From Hymenobacter persicinus (GTDB lineage Bacteria; Bacteroidota; Bacteroidia; Cytophagales; Hymenobacteraceae): a stretch of DNA of 64,000 nt. Below are positions 1-8,415 of this stretch, piece by piece (the stretch's first letter is position 1; each line of letters begins with the position of its first letter). A model generated the notes under the pieces. It was not told the DNA's origin. It did not search any database and saw only the letters and a program-made list of their open reading frames with translations. Position numbers and translations under genes: made by a program. The stretch is from NCBI RefSeq assembly GCF_004167665.1, contig NZ_SEWE01000019.1, positions 1 to 64,000 of the forward strand. The letters run 5' to 3'.

Positions 1-278
1 CCTCCGACCGGGGCAAGTTCCGAGCCCCAACCCTGCGCAACATTGCTCTGACGGCGCCCTACATGCACGACGGCCGCTTCCAAACCTTGCAGCAGGTCCT
101 CGACCATTACTCTCACGGCGTGCAGGAATCCCCGACGCTGGATGCAGCCCTGCGCCGGCCCGCTGGGCCGCTGGGCCTGACTCTCACGGCCCGGGACAAA
201 AGCGACCTGCTGGCTTTTCTGGCCACGCTCACCGACCAGGAATTCACCACGGACCCGCGACTGGGGCCTCCGCACTAA
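1..278 (+). CDS. Di-heme cytochrome c peroxidase family protein, C-terminal fragment (5' end outside window)
   Basis: Only the last 91 or so codons are present. The frame is open from the first base and ends in TAA at 276-278. The peptide contains APTLRNIALTAPYMHDGRF, the C-terminal heme-domain signature of the bacterial cytochrome c peroxidase/MauG family, where the Met is the usual distal ligand of the high-potential heme. These proteins are periplasmic or membrane-tethered and reduce peroxide or carry out related two-electron oxidations. The first 82 bases are identical to 1258-1339 of the next gene, so the two are recent tandem paralogues or have undergone gene conversion. The CxxCH motifs would lie upstream of the window. 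Confidence 0.85.
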   Translation, partial: SDRGKFRAPTLRNIALTAPYMHDGRFQTLQQVLDHYSHGVQESPTLDAALRRPAGPLGLTLTARDKSDLLAFLATLTDQEFTTDPRLGPPH

Positions 279-398
279 GTGTTTCGGCGGCTTGCCGACA
301 TTAGCGGAAGCTACTGCCCGCGGCCGGAAACCAAACGGCCGGGTCCGGGCGTTCTGGCCTAAAATCAATAACTTGACCGTTCACGCCGCCTTGCCCGC

Positions 399-1547
399 TT
401 GCCTGTGCTGACTTCTACTCTTCTGCGTTCCTGGTTTTTCACCTCGGTGGCGGCGGCCGCGCTGCTGCTCAGCGCCTGCACATCCGACCCCGACGTGGTA
501 GAAGAAGATTTCGTCACGACTCCCTACCAGCTGGTGCCGCCGACCGGATTTCCGCAAGCCGTAACGATTCCGGCCGACAACCAGCTCACCGAAGAGGGCG
601 TGGCGCTGGGCCGGATGCTGTTCTACGAAACCCGGCTTTCCCGCAACAATGGCATGTCGTGCGGCAGCTGCCACCAGCAAAGCAAGGCTTTCACCGACGG
701 CAAAGCCCTGGCCGTTGGCGTCGATGGGGCGACGCACACGCGCCATACCATGTCGTTGGCTAACATGCTCTGGGAGCCCAGCCTCAACTGGGACGGGGCC
801 GCCACCGGTCTTGAGGCCCAGGCCCGCAAGCCGATTGAAAACCCGGTGGAAATGCACCAGACCCTGGCCGAAGGCGTGCGTAAGCTCCAGCAGACTGCCC
901 TCTACCCGCCCCTGTTCCGCAAGGCCTTTGGCTCAACGACCATCACCGAAACCAACGTCTTGAAGGCCCTGGCGCAGTTTGAGCGCACCCTGATTTCGGC
1001 CAACTCCAAGTACGACCGGCTTAAGCGCAAGGAAATCAGCCGGCTTAGCGCCGATGAGGAGGCTGGCCGGCAGCTGTACCTGACTCACCCGTCCCCGGCC
1101 AACAACATCGTCGGCGCCAACTGCTTTCACTGTCATAATGAAGGCAACCTGCTCTTTAGCTCCACCGATTACACCCGCGGGGCTGCGGCGTCCTTTTTCA
1201 ACAACGGCCTCGATGCCAACCCGGCCGATGCGGGCCGCGGCGGCGTGACCGGGCTGGCCTCCGACCGGGGCAAGTTCCGAGCCCCAACCCTGCGCAACAT
1301 TGCTCTGACGGCGCCCTACATGCACGACGGCCGCTTCCAGACCCTGCAGCAGGTCCTCGACCACTACTCCGACCACGTCCAGCAAAGCAGCCCCAACATC
1401 GACATCAACCTGCTCGACGCCTCCAACACCTTCAACGGCACCCAGCTCGATCTGACGGCCACCCAGAAGCAGCAGCTTATTGCCTTCCTGCACACTCTCA
1501 CCGACTCCACCTTTATTCAGGACAAGCGGTTTTCCAACCCGTTCTAG
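399..1547 (+). CDS. Di-heme cytochrome c peroxidase, lipoprotein
   Basis: A complete 382-residue member of the cytochrome c peroxidase/MauG family, expected to reduce H2O2 or a related substrate at the cell envelope with electrons from a c-type cytochrome. Two CxxCH heme sites are visible, CGSCH (residues 88-92) and CFHCH (242-246), plus the C-terminal TLRNIALTAPYMHDG motif. The N-terminus is hydrophobic and ends in the lipobox LLSAC (Cys27), so the protein is probably a lipoprotein. No ATG fits: the start is TTG at 399 or GTG at 405, both giving the same signal peptide. It lies 120 bp after the previous paralogue in the same direction, without a clear promoter between, so co-transcription is possible. 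The length is normal for the family. Confidence 0.9.
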   Translation: MPVLTSTLLRSWFFTSVAAAALLLSACTSDPDVVEEDFVTTPYQLVPPTGFPQAVTIPADNQLTEEGVALGRMLFYETRLSRNNGMSCGSCHQQSKAFTDGKALAVGVDGATHTRHTMSLANMLWEPSLNWDGAATGLEAQARKPIENPVEMHQTLAEGVRKLQQTALYPPLFRKAFGSTTITETNVLKALAQFERTLISANSKYDRLKRKEISRLSADEEAGRQLYLTHPSPANNIVGANCFHCHNEGNLLFSSTDYTRGAAASFFNNGLDANPADAGRGGVTGLASDRGKFRAPTLRNIALTAPYMHDGRFQTLQQVLDHYSDHVQQSSPNIDINLLDASNTFNGTQLDLTATQKQQLIAFLHTLTDSTFIQDKRFSNPF

Positions 1548-1615
1548 GGTTGCCTTTTCTTACCTCTCGTTACCGGTCTTGGGAAGCTTTTAGCCCGGCC
1601 AACCTGGTTTCTTCC

Positions 1616-1765
1616 ATGAAACAGCTTTGCTTTTTTCTGCTGGCCGCTATCCTCAGCGCCTGCACTACCACTTCCTCTTCCCGCACCCTGAGCCCCGACC
1701 GGGAGCAGGCCAATCCGCGCAACCACGCGGTGTCGGTAGACTCGGCGGCCACTACTCCAGGGTAG
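1616..1765 (+). CDS. Small putative lipoprotein (49 aa)
   Basis: The peptide begins MKQLCFFLLAAILSACTTT, a compact lipoprotein signal with lipobox LSAC (Cys16) followed by a Thr/Ser-rich linker. The mature part of about 33 residues has no recognised domain. The frame stays open upstream to 1550, but the ATG at 1616 is preferred because it puts the signal peptide at the N-terminus. It lies 68 bp after the peroxidase in the same direction and is followed by a strong hairpin, so it may be the last cistron of the peroxidase operon. Function unknown. Confidence 0.6.
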   Translation: MKQLCFFLLAAILSACTTTSSSRTLSPDREQANPRNHAVSVDSAATTPG

Positions 1766-1790
1766 ATTTCACAATCGAAAGGATACGGCA

Positions 1791-1829
1791 ACAAAAAAGC
1801 CGGTCAGGATACTGACCGGCTTTTTTGTT
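1791..1829. terminator. Bidirectional Rho-independent terminator
   Basis: The inverted repeat AAAAAAGCCGGTCAG / CTGACCGGCTTTTTT has a 4-base loop, with an A run on one side and a T run on the other. It lies between the convergent small lipoprotein gene (+) and ftsZ (-), so it can end transcripts from both, including the whole dcw cluster. Confidence 0.9.
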
Positions 1830-1846
1830 GACTCTTCGCGGGAAGC

Positions 1847-3340
1847 TTAGTCCACGTTGTCGTGCAGGAAGCGGTTGTCGCCCAGCAGTTCGTTGTCGTC
1901 GGAGAGGTTGAAGCGGGAAATGTTGCCTTGGTTGGAAGGCACCACGTTTTCCAGCTTCACCTGCCGACGCAGGTAGGCCGGCGTTTCGAGCTGATCCTTG
2001 ATGGCGTCGTTGGTCAGGCCATTGCTGAGCGACTCCAGCCGGCGGCGGCGCTCCTCGGCGCGGGCGTCAAGGGAAGGGCGCGGGGCAATGGGAGCCACGG
2101 GCTGGGCCTGCTGTACCATTACCGGATCCGGAGCAGCGGCCATGGGAGCCGTTACGGGCAAAGCCGGTGCCGTGTACGCTGGGTCATCGAGGCCGTAGGT
2201 TACCTTGGGCGGCTCGGGCGCGGCGGGCGGCGGCGTGCCGAAGGTGGGCACAAACGACGGAGCCGAAGGAGCCTCCTGACGGTCCTTATCAAAAATATTG
2301 ATCTGCGGGTCGGGCACTACCACCGGCTCGGGCTCGGATTTCTCCACGCCGTAAGCGGTGCTGATGTTGTGCGCGTCGCGGGCAAAGCCGGTGGCAATAA
2401 CCGTCACGCGGATGCTCTGGCCCAGGGTCGAGTCGATACCGTGGCCGAAGATAACCTCGGCGTCCTGCCCGGCTTTGTTCTGGATGTACTCGGTGATTTC
2501 CGTGAGTTCGTCCATCTCCAGCTCGGCCTGGTCGCCCGACATGATGGAGAGCAGGATTTTCTGCGCCCCGTGGATGTCGGTGTTGTTGAGCAGCGGCGAC
2601 GACAGCGCCTCCTCGGCCGAACGGCGGGCCCGGTTTTCCCCCTCGGTGATGCTCGAGCCCATCACGGCCGCGCCCGAGTCCTTCATCACCGTTTTCACGT
2701 CTTCAAAGTCGACGTTGACTTCGCTGGTAACCGTGATGATTTCGGCAATCGACTTAGCAGCGGTGCTCAGCACGTTATCCGCCTTGGCGAAGGCCGCCCG
2801 GATCGGCAGGTTGCCGAAGATTTCGCGCAGCTTATCGTTGAGAATCACCAGCACCGTGTCGCAGTTGTCGCTGAGCTCCTTGATACCCTGCTCGGCTTGC
2901 TGGCGCTTCTTCTTGCCCTCAAACAGGAAAGGTGCCGTCACAATGCCCACGGTCAGGATACCCAGCTCTTTGGCTACTTTGGCAATAACGGGGGCCGCGC
3001 CGGTGCCGGTGCCGCCGCCCATGCCAGCCGTGATGAACACCATCTTGGTGCCGTTGCTGAGCAACTCGCGGATCTGCTCCCGGCTCTCGATGGCGGCCTG
3101 CTTGCCCCGCTCGGGGTTGGCGCCGGCTCCGAGGCCCTCGGTCAGGTCTACGCCAATCTGCAGCTTGTTGGGCACGGTACTGCTGTGCAGGGCCTGCTTA
3201 TCAGTGTTACAGATGACGAATTCCACATCCTTAATGCCCTGGCTGAACATGTGGTTCACGGCATTGGAACCACCACCGCCGACCCCAATCACCTTGATGA
3301 TGGACTTGGACTGGGCCGGAATATCAAACTTATAATTCAT
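1847..3340 (-). CDS. ftsZ: Cell division protein FtsZ
   Basis: Tubulin-like GTPase that forms the Z-ring, 497 residues. The GTP-binding signature GGGTGTGAA is at residues 108-116 after an N-terminal GGGGSNAV loop, and the T7 loop with NVDFEDV and the catalytic acidic residues follows. A Pro/Ala-rich linker (about 345-420) leads to a TPAYLRRQ segment near residue 453 that resembles the conserved C-terminal peptide binding FtsA. About 37 more residues follow it, so the peptide is not at the extreme C-terminus as in E. coli. Last gene of the dcw cluster, after ftsA with a 104-bp repeat-filled spacer. ATG start at 3338-3340. Confidence 0.98.
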   Translation of the reverse strand: MNYKFDIPAQSKSIIKVIGVGGGGSNAVNHMFSQGIKDVEFVICNTDKQALHSSTVPNKLQIGVDLTEGLGAGANPERGKQAAIESREQIRELLSNGTKMVFITAGMGGGTGTGAAPVIAKVAKELGILTVGIVTAPFLFEGKKKRQQAEQGIKELSDNCDTVLVILNDKLREIFGNLPIRAAFAKADNVLSTAAKSIAEIITVTSEVNVDFEDVKTVMKDSGAAVMGSSITEGENRARRSAEEALSSPLLNNTDIHGAQKILLSIMSGDQAELEMDELTEITEYIQNKAGQDAEVIFGHGIDSTLGQSIRVTVIATGFARDAHNISTAYGVEKSEPEPVVVPDPQINIFDKDRQEAPSAPSFVPTFGTPPPAAPEPPKVTYGLDDPAYTAPALPVTAPMAAAPDPVMVQQAQPVAPIAPRPSLDARAEERRRRLESLSNGLTNDAIKDQLETPAYLRRQVKLENVVPSNQGNISRFNLSDDNELLGDNRFLHDNVD

Positions 3341-3448
3341 GTTGGGAAGGTTAAATGTTGAAGGTTGAATGCTAAATGCGGACTGGAAAGCTGTCTTGTG
3401 CTAGGTCAATTCAACATCCAACATTTACGATTCAACATTACCATTTAG
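3341..3448 (-). repeat. Spacer of phased 7-bp repeats forming a long hairpin (ftsA-ftsZ)
   Basis: The spacer consists of degenerate heptamers. On the + strand TTAAATG, TTGAAGG, TTGAATG and CTAAATG run without interruption from 3351 to 3378. Complementary heptamers (CAATTCA, ACATCCA, ACATTTA, CGATTCA, ACATTAC, CATTTAG) run from 3407 to 3448, so the last one overlaps the ftsA stop codon. Arms 3351-3371 and 3408-3428 pair at about 17 of 21 positions, so the mRNA between ftsA and ftsZ can fold into a long imperfect hairpin. Possible roles are RNA processing, partial termination or differential stability; none is shown here. Confidence 0.75.
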
Positions 3449-4815
3449 TACTGCTTGTCGTCGAAATCATCAATCAGCAGCCCTTTGGTGCGGCTGATGA
3501 TGTCCTGGAAAAACTTGCCAGCCCCCGACGGCTTCTTGGGCTGGGCAGGTTGGGCGGGCTGCTGGGCCACCGGCTGCGGAGTAGCCGGAGCGGCGGCCCG
3601 CACTTCGGGCGCCGGCCGGTAGGCCACTTCCTCTTCTTCGTACGGACGGTTCGTGCGCTCGTCGAGCGAACGGTAGCCGGCCAGCACCAGGCCCACGGTG
3701 GTAGCGTACATCGGCGACTTCACGGCCTCGATGCGGCTCTTGCCGAGGTGCTCGTTGGGGTAGCCGATGCGGGTGTCGAGGCCGGTGACGTACTCGGTCA
3801 GCTGCACCAGGTTCTGGAGCTGGGAGCCGCCGCCGGTCAGCACGATGCCGGCCGCCAGCTTGTCGGCGTGGCCGGTGCGCTGAATCTCGGCGTACACGAG
3901 CTCAATGATTTCCTCCATCCGGGCCTCGATGATGTGGGCCAAGTTCTTGAGGCTGATTTCCTTCGGAGCCCGGTCGCGCAGGCCGGGGATGCTCACGATT
4001 TCGTAGTCGGAAGCTTCCTCGGAAATGGCCTTGCCGAACTTCACCTTCAGCTGCTCGGCCTGGTTTTGCATCACCAGGCAGCCCTGCTTGATATCGGAAG
4101 TCACGATGTTGCCGCCGAAGGGCAGTACCGCGGCATGCCGAATAATACCATCCTTGAAAATGGCCAGGTCGGTGGTACCGCCGCCGATGTCAATCAGCGC
4201 CACGCCGGCTTCCTTCTCCTCCTCGCTCAGCACCGACATGCTCGAGGCCAGCGGCTCCAGGATCAGGTTGTCGATTTCCAGGCCCGCCTTGGTGACGCAC
4301 TTGTTGATGTTGTTGATAGCCGTGCTCTGGGCCGTGATGATGTGGAAGTTGCCTTCCAGCCGCACGCCCGACATGCCCACCGGATCCAGAATGCCTTCCT
4401 CGTAGTCCACCTTGTAGTCCTGGGGCATGACGTGAATGATTTCCGAGCCGGGCGGGGTCACCAGCCGGTACATATCGTTGGTGAGGCGGTTTACGTCGTC
4501 GACAGTGATTTCCGTCTCGGCCGAGTTGCGGGTGATGCTGCCGTTGTGCTGCAGGCTCTTGATGTGCTGGCCGGCAATACCCACGTTGACCACGCCGATG
4601 TTGATGCCCGACTGCTCTTCCGCCTGCCGAATGGCCTTCTTGATGGCATCCACGGTTTTGTCGATGTTCGACACGATACCGCGCACCACGCCCTCCGACA
4701 CGGCTTTGCCCATCCCAAGGATTTCGAGCTTGCCGAATTCGTTCTTGCGGCCAACGAGCACGCAGATTTTGGTGGTACCAATGTCGAGGCCGACTACAAT
4801 CTTATCGTTTTGCAT
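3445..4815 (-). CDS. ftsA: Cell division protein FtsA
   Basis: Actin-like ATPase that anchors FtsZ to the membrane and recruits late division proteins; 456 residues from the chosen start. The protein opens MQNDKIVVGLDIGTTKICV (actin phosphate-1 motif) and has the second phosphate loop LIDIGGGTTDLAIF and the adenosine motif VLTGGGSQLQ. The 1C domain lies between the actin lobes. A Pro/Ala-rich linker precedes a conserved C-terminal segment, FFQDIISRTKGLL, that fits a membrane-binding amphipathic helix. The frame is open 17 codons further upstream, but the ATG at 4813-4815 is chosen because family members begin there. Between ftsQ and ftsZ. Confidence 0.97.
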   Translation of the reverse strand: MQNDKIVVGLDIGTTKICVLVGRKNEFGKLEILGMGKAVSEGVVRGIVSNIDKTVDAIKKAIRQAEEQSGINIGVVNVGIAGQHIKSLQHNGSITRNSAETEITVDDVNRLTNDMYRLVTPPGSEIIHVMPQDYKVDYEEGILDPVGMSGVRLEGNFHIITAQSTAINNINKCVTKAGLEIDNLILEPLASSMSVLSEEEKEAGVALIDIGGGTTDLAIFKDGIIRHAAVLPFGGNIVTSDIKQGCLVMQNQAEQLKVKFGKAISEEASDYEIVSIPGLRDRAPKEISLKNLAHIIEARMEEIIELVYAEIQRTGHADKLAAGIVLTGGGSQLQNLVQLTEYVTGLDTRIGYPNEHLGKSRIEAVKSPMYATTVGLVLAGYRSLDERTNRPYEEEEVAYRPAPEVRAAAPATPQPVAQQPAQPAQPKKPSGAGKFFQDIISRTKGLLIDDFDDKQY

Positions 4816-4867
4816 GGGGAGGGAAGAGCGAGAGTGGCGGTAGGGTGCAAGGTGATATAAAGGCAAA

Positions 4868-4888
4868 AAACGCTGTTTTTAAGCGTTT
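4868..4888 (-). other. Small hairpin in the ftsQ-ftsA spacer
   Basis: AAACGCT (4868-4874) pairs perfectly with AGCGTTT (4882-4888) across a 7-base loop, in the 87-bp spacer between ftsQ and ftsA. The stem is short and AT-rich, so it is a weak attenuator or processing candidate rather than a full terminator. Confidence 0.4.
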
Positions 4889-4902
4889 AAACAAGGGTTG
4901 AG

Positions 4903-5667
4903 TCATTCACAGATAATCTGGTCTTTAAACTCCACGTTGACGCGGTGATACGTGTCCCAACCCAAGGCAGGCGGTATTTGACGGTAAAATACCATTAGTT
5001 TGGCGAATTTTTCTGAAATATTCTCAGGAAGTCCAAATTCTATGCGCTGGTCTCCCACCTGCTGGGTGAAGGAAACCTTGCCATTGGGCCCCACGAAGAC
5101 CTCCGCCACCTGGGCCCGCCAGAAGGGGTGCTCATCAATGTAACGCAACATTTCGAGGTAGCGCTGGCCGGTGGAATCCTGAAAAAAACCCGCCTTCAAC
5201 GGAGCCCCGCCGAGGCGGGAAATCGGCACTACGCGAGCCGTAAACAGCGGCGACAGCGGCAGCTTGTGGCCATCGGCATCGAGGTAGCTGTCGAGGCGGG
5301 TGTCGGCGTGGGTGAGGCGGGCAATGGGACGATTCTGGCGCACGTCGGCGTGCAGGTTGCCGGCCAGGTCGCGGTACACTTGAGCGTCCTTGACGAAGCT
5401 GTGGGCCTTGAGGCGGGCCTCCAGGGACTTCAGATTCAGGTCCTCGGGCCGGGCGCCTTCCAGGCGCTGGTTGCCGTTGCGGGTGAGCAGCTGGGTTACT
5501 TCCCGCTCACTGATGAAGAAGTTGTTGAACTCGTTGCTGATGTTGACGATGACGCTGCCCACGGGTCGGCTAGCCTGCCGCACGCCGGCAAACACGGCCA
5601 ACCCCGAGAGTAGCACCAGACATCCGGTGGCGAAAATCAGGTTATTTACTTTACGCTTCAGCTCCAT
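4903..5667 (-). CDS. ftsQ: Cell division protein FtsQ
   Basis: Bitopic membrane protein that links the Z-ring to septal wall synthesis with FtsL and FtsB; 254 residues. A short cytoplasmic N-terminus (MELKRKV) is followed by one transmembrane helix (about 8-30) and a periplasmic region with a POTRA-like segment (ISEREVTQLL through VRQNRPIARL). Sequence conservation in this family is low, so the call rests on topology, the FtsQ-type motif around ARLTHADTRLDSYLDADG, and position between murC and ftsA. It overlaps the murC 3' end by 17 bp, which suggests translational coupling. Confidence 0.9.
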   Translation of the reverse strand: MELKRKVNNLIFATGCLVLLSGLAVFAGVRQASRPVGSVIVNISNEFNNFFISEREVTQLLTRNGNQRLEGARPEDLNLKSLEARLKAHSFVKDAQVYRDLAGNLHADVRQNRPIARLTHADTRLDSYLDADGHKLPLSPLFTARVVPISRLGGAPLKAGFFQDSTGQRYLEMLRYIDEHPFWRAQVAEVFVGPNGKVSFTQQVGDQRIEFGLPENISEKFAKLMVFYRQIPPALGWDTYHRVNVEFKDQIICE

Positions 5668-7087
5668 TCCAACGAATATCTAGAATATTCTTTAAACGAG
5701 ATACTAACTGGTCGATGTCGCCGGCGCCCACAGTGGCCAGCACGTCGAAATCCGAGTCCGTTTCGGCGGCAGCCAGCACCTGGGCCTTGGTTTGCAGCGA
5801 CTTGCGCGGGGCCGTTATCCGGGACAAAATCAGGTCGGAAGTCACGCCGGGCATGGGCAACTCCCGGGCCGGGTAGATGTCCAGCATCACCACCTCGTCG
5901 GCCAGACTCAGGCTCTGGGCAAAGCCCTCGGCAAAGTCGCGGGTGCGGGAAAACAGGTGGGGCTGAAACACGACTTTGAGTCGTTTGCCGGGGTACAGCG
6001 CCCGCAAAGACCGCAGGAAAGCCTCGATTTCGCGCGGGTGGTGGGCATAATCATCCACGTACACTTTCTCCCCGGCCGTCACGATAAACTCAAACCGCCG
6101 CTTCACGCCCCGGTAGGCCGCCACGGCTGCCCGCAGGGCTGGCTCCCCCACCCCTTCGAGGCGGGCCACGCAGCAGGCGGCCAGCATGTTTTCCACGTTA
6201 TGAAAGCCGGGCACGGCCAGCTCCAGCCCCGCCACCGTGCCCTGGGGCCCGTGCAGGTCGAAGCGAAACTGGTGGCCCTGGGCGCTGATCTGGTCGGCGT
6301 ACAGCTCGGGGCCCTGCTCGGGCGAGAGGCCATAGCGGATAACGCGCACCCCGGCCGGCACGGCGGCGGCCACGCTCTGGTCGGCGGTGTGGTTGAGAAT
6401 CAGCGTGCCGCCGGGCTTGATCTGGCCCACAAACTGCCGGAACGACTCCACCAGGGCTTCTTTGTCGCCGTAGATATCCAGGTGGTCGGCGTCGGTGCTC
6501 GTGACGATGGCAATATCCGGGTACAGAGTCAGAAACGACCGGTCGTACTCGTCGGCCTCCACCACCACCGGAACCGCTTCCGCGACCGTGTCGCCGGTCG
6601 TTGGGGGCAGCAGCAGGTTGGAGCCCAAGTTGACGCTGATGCCACCCAGAAAGGCGGCGCAGGGCACGCCCGCGTGGTGCAGCAGGTGGGCCACCATGCT
6701 GCTGGTGGTGGTTTTGCCGTGGGTGCCGGCCACCGCAATGGTGGGCCGCCCGGCCGTGAGCAAGCCCAGCACCTGGCTGCGCTTGCGAATGTCGTAGCCC
6801 TGCTCCCGCAGCCAGGCCCACTCCTGGTGGTCCTTGGGAATGGCGGGGGTGAGCACCACCAGCGTCTGCGCCCGGTTTTCGCGCACCGCGGCCGGAATGC
6901 TGTTCACCGCGTCGTCGTAGTGAATCACGATGCCCTCGGCCGTCAGGGCCTGAGTCAGGGGCGTCGGGGTTTTGTCGTAGCCGCTCACGCTATGGCCGTT
7001 GGCCTGAAACCAGCGCGCCAGGGCCGACATGCCGATGCCGCCGATACCGAGGAAATAGACGTTGGGAAACGCAGCTACGGGATTCAC
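5651..7087 (-). CDS. murC: UDP-N-acetylmuramate--L-alanine ligase MurC
   Basis: Cytoplasmic Mur ligase that adds L-Ala to UDP-MurNAc with ATP; 478 residues, normal length. The N-terminal Rossmann motif is VYFLGIGGIGMSALA, the ATP P-loop is VAGTHGKTTTSSM, and the central region has the EADEYDRSFL motif. The C-terminal domain begins around VYVDDYAHHPREIEAFL. ATG start at 7085-7087. It follows murG after a 76-bp spacer carrying heptamer repeats and overlaps ftsQ by 17 bp. Confidence 0.98.
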   Translation of the reverse strand: MNPVAAFPNVYFLGIGGIGMSALARWFQANGHSVSGYDKTPTPLTQALTAEGIVIHYDDAVNSIPAAVRENRAQTLVVLTPAIPKDHQEWAWLREQGYDIRKRSQVLGLLTAGRPTIAVAGTHGKTTTSSMVAHLLHHAGVPCAAFLGGISVNLGSNLLLPPTTGDTVAEAVPVVVEADEYDRSFLTLYPDIAIVTSTDADHLDIYGDKEALVESFRQFVGQIKPGGTLILNHTADQSVAAAVPAGVRVIRYGLSPEQGPELYADQISAQGHQFRFDLHGPQGTVAGLELAVPGFHNVENMLAACCVARLEGVGEPALRAAVAAYRGVKRRFEFIVTAGEKVYVDDYAHHPREIEAFLRSLRALYPGKRLKVVFQPHLFSRTRDFAEGFAQSLSLADEVVMLDIYPARELPMPGVTSDLILSRITAPRKSLQTKAQVLAAAETDSDFDVLATVGAGDIDQLVSRLKNILDIRWNGAEA

Positions 7088-7093
7088 GGAAGA

Positions 7094-7119
7094 GAATTCT
7101 GAATGTTGAATTATGAATT
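7094..7119 (-). repeat. Heptamer repeat tract, murG-murC spacer
   Basis: On the + strand GAATTCT, GAATGTT, GAATTAT and GAATT follow one another in exact 7-bp phase. The words match those in the ftsA-ftsZ spacer (TGAATGT type), but no complementary arm is present here, so this may be half of a decayed hairpin element. Confidence 0.6.
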
Positions 7120-7163
7120 GACGGGCCGGTGGCGGGGCTATTACTGAGGCGGGTCGTTCGAGG

Positions 7164-8294
7164 CTACTTGATGAGTTTGAGCAGCTCGTCGACGATGGTG
7201 GTAGTGGCGTCGGGATGAGCCAGGGCGAGAACGTTTTGGCTTAGCTGCTGCTGGCGGGTCGGGTCGGCGAGCAAAGCCAGGGCGTCGTCGTAGAGCCGGG
7301 CCGGGGCTTCGGCATCCGTGACCAGCACGGCCGCGTCGCGGCTGACCAAGGCCTGGGCGTTCTTTGTTTGGTGGTCTTCGGCCACGTTGGGCGAGGGCAC
7401 CAGGATGCTGGGCTTGCCGGTCAGGCACAGCTCCGACACCGACAGCGCCCCGGCCCGCGACACCACCACGTCGGCGGCGGCGTAGGCTAGGTCCATGCGC
7501 TGCACAAACTCCAGGGCCTGCAGACCGGCGGCGCGGAAGGGCGCGGCCTGCTCGGCGGCCTGGGCGTAGTAGGTTTTGCCGGTTTGCCAGAGCAGCTGCA
7601 CCCCCGCCTCGCGCAGGCGGGGCAGGGCGGCAGCCGTGGCTTCGTTCAGGGTGCGGGCTCCGAGGCTGCCGCCGATAACGAGCAGCACTTTCCGGGCGGG
7701 GTCCAGGCCGAAGAACTCCAGCGCCTCCGCCCGGCGGCCGCTGGCAATTTCAGTGCGCACCGGGTTGCCGGTCACGACCAGCTTGTCGGCGGGGAAGAAC
7801 TTGTCCATGCCCGCGTAGGCTACGCAGATCCGGTCGACGCGGCGGCTGAGCAGCTTGTTGACCAGACCGGCGTAGGAGTTTTGCTCCTGAATCAGGCTCG
7901 GAATACCGCGGGAGGTGGCGGCCAGCAGCACCGGGGCCGAGGCGTAGCCGCCCACGCCTACCACCGCGTCGGGGCGGAACTCTTCGAGCAGCTTACCGGC
8001 CTTGCGCACCGAGCGGAACACCTTCACGGGAAACAGCAGGTTCTGGGGCGTGAGGCGGCGCTGCAGCCCGGCAATATCGAGGCCGATGATGCGGTAGCCG
8101 GCCTCGGGCACCCGGGTCATTTCCATGCGGCCATTGGCGCCCACAAACAGGATTTCCGCCTCCGGCTGGCGGCGGCGCAGCTCGTTGGCAATGGCCACGG
8201 CCGGAAAGATGTGCCCGCCCGTGCCCCCGCCACTGATGATGACGCGGTACGGCCGGGGCTCCTGGGTGGCGTTATAAAGAGTTGACTTGGGCAC
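7164..8294 (-). CDS. murG: UDP-GlcNAc:lipid I N-acetylglucosaminyltransferase MurG
   Basis: Membrane-associated GT-B glycosyltransferase that converts lipid I to lipid II; 376 residues. The N-terminal glycine loop IISGGGTGGHIFPAVAIANEL and the second G-loop GVGGYASAPVLLA are present. The C-terminal UDP-GlcNAc site shows VVSRAGALSVSEL and a following ILVPSPNVAEDHQTKNA. The start is GTG (8292-8294); no ATG lies at a suitable place. It sits between ftsW and murC, separated from ftsW by a 121-bp repeat hairpin. Confidence 0.97.
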   Translation of the reverse strand: MPKSTLYNATQEPRPYRVIISGGGTGGHIFPAVAIANELRRRQPEAEILFVGANGRMEMTRVPEAGYRIIGLDIAGLQRRLTPQNLLFPVKVFRSVRKAGKLLEEFRPDAVVGVGGYASAPVLLAATSRGIPSLIQEQNSYAGLVNKLLSRRVDRICVAYAGMDKFFPADKLVVTGNPVRTEIASGRRAEALEFFGLDPARKVLLVIGGSLGARTLNEATAAALPRLREAGVQLLWQTGKTYYAQAAEQAAPFRAAGLQALEFVQRMDLAYAAADVVVSRAGALSVSELCLTGKPSILVPSPNVAEDHQTKNAQALVSRDAAVLVTDAEAPARLYDDALALLADPTRQQQLSQNVLALAHPDATTTIVDELLKLIK

Positions 8295-8301
8295 TTCTTG
8301 G

Positions 8302-8414
8302 TGGTGAGATAGTGAACTGGTGAGATGGTGATTTTTAGATTATGGTGGGGGAGGTTTGCGCGGCTTGCGCACCTAAAACGACAACTCACCATTTCACTAT
8401 CTCACCAGTTCACC
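8302..8414 (-). repeat. Spacer of phased 8-bp repeats forming a long hairpin (ftsW-murG)
   Basis: Left arm: octamers TGGTGAGA, TAGTGAAC, TGGTGAGA and TGGTGATT in exact 8-bp phase (8302-8333). Right arm: AACTCACC, ATTTCACT, ATCTCACC and AGTTCACC (8383-8414). Segments 8302-8324 and 8385-8407 are complementary at 22 of 23 positions, giving a very stable stem with a loop of about 60 bases between ftsW and murG. The repeat words differ from those of the other dcw spacers, but the architecture is the same. Confidence 0.85.
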
Positions 8415-8415
8415 G

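Noticed and set aside
1862..3361. Long open frame opposite ftsZ
   Set aside because: It mirrors ftsZ codons and arises from GC-rich third positions; it has no protein features and no promoter of its own. Similar antisense frames opposite most genes were dropped for the same reason.
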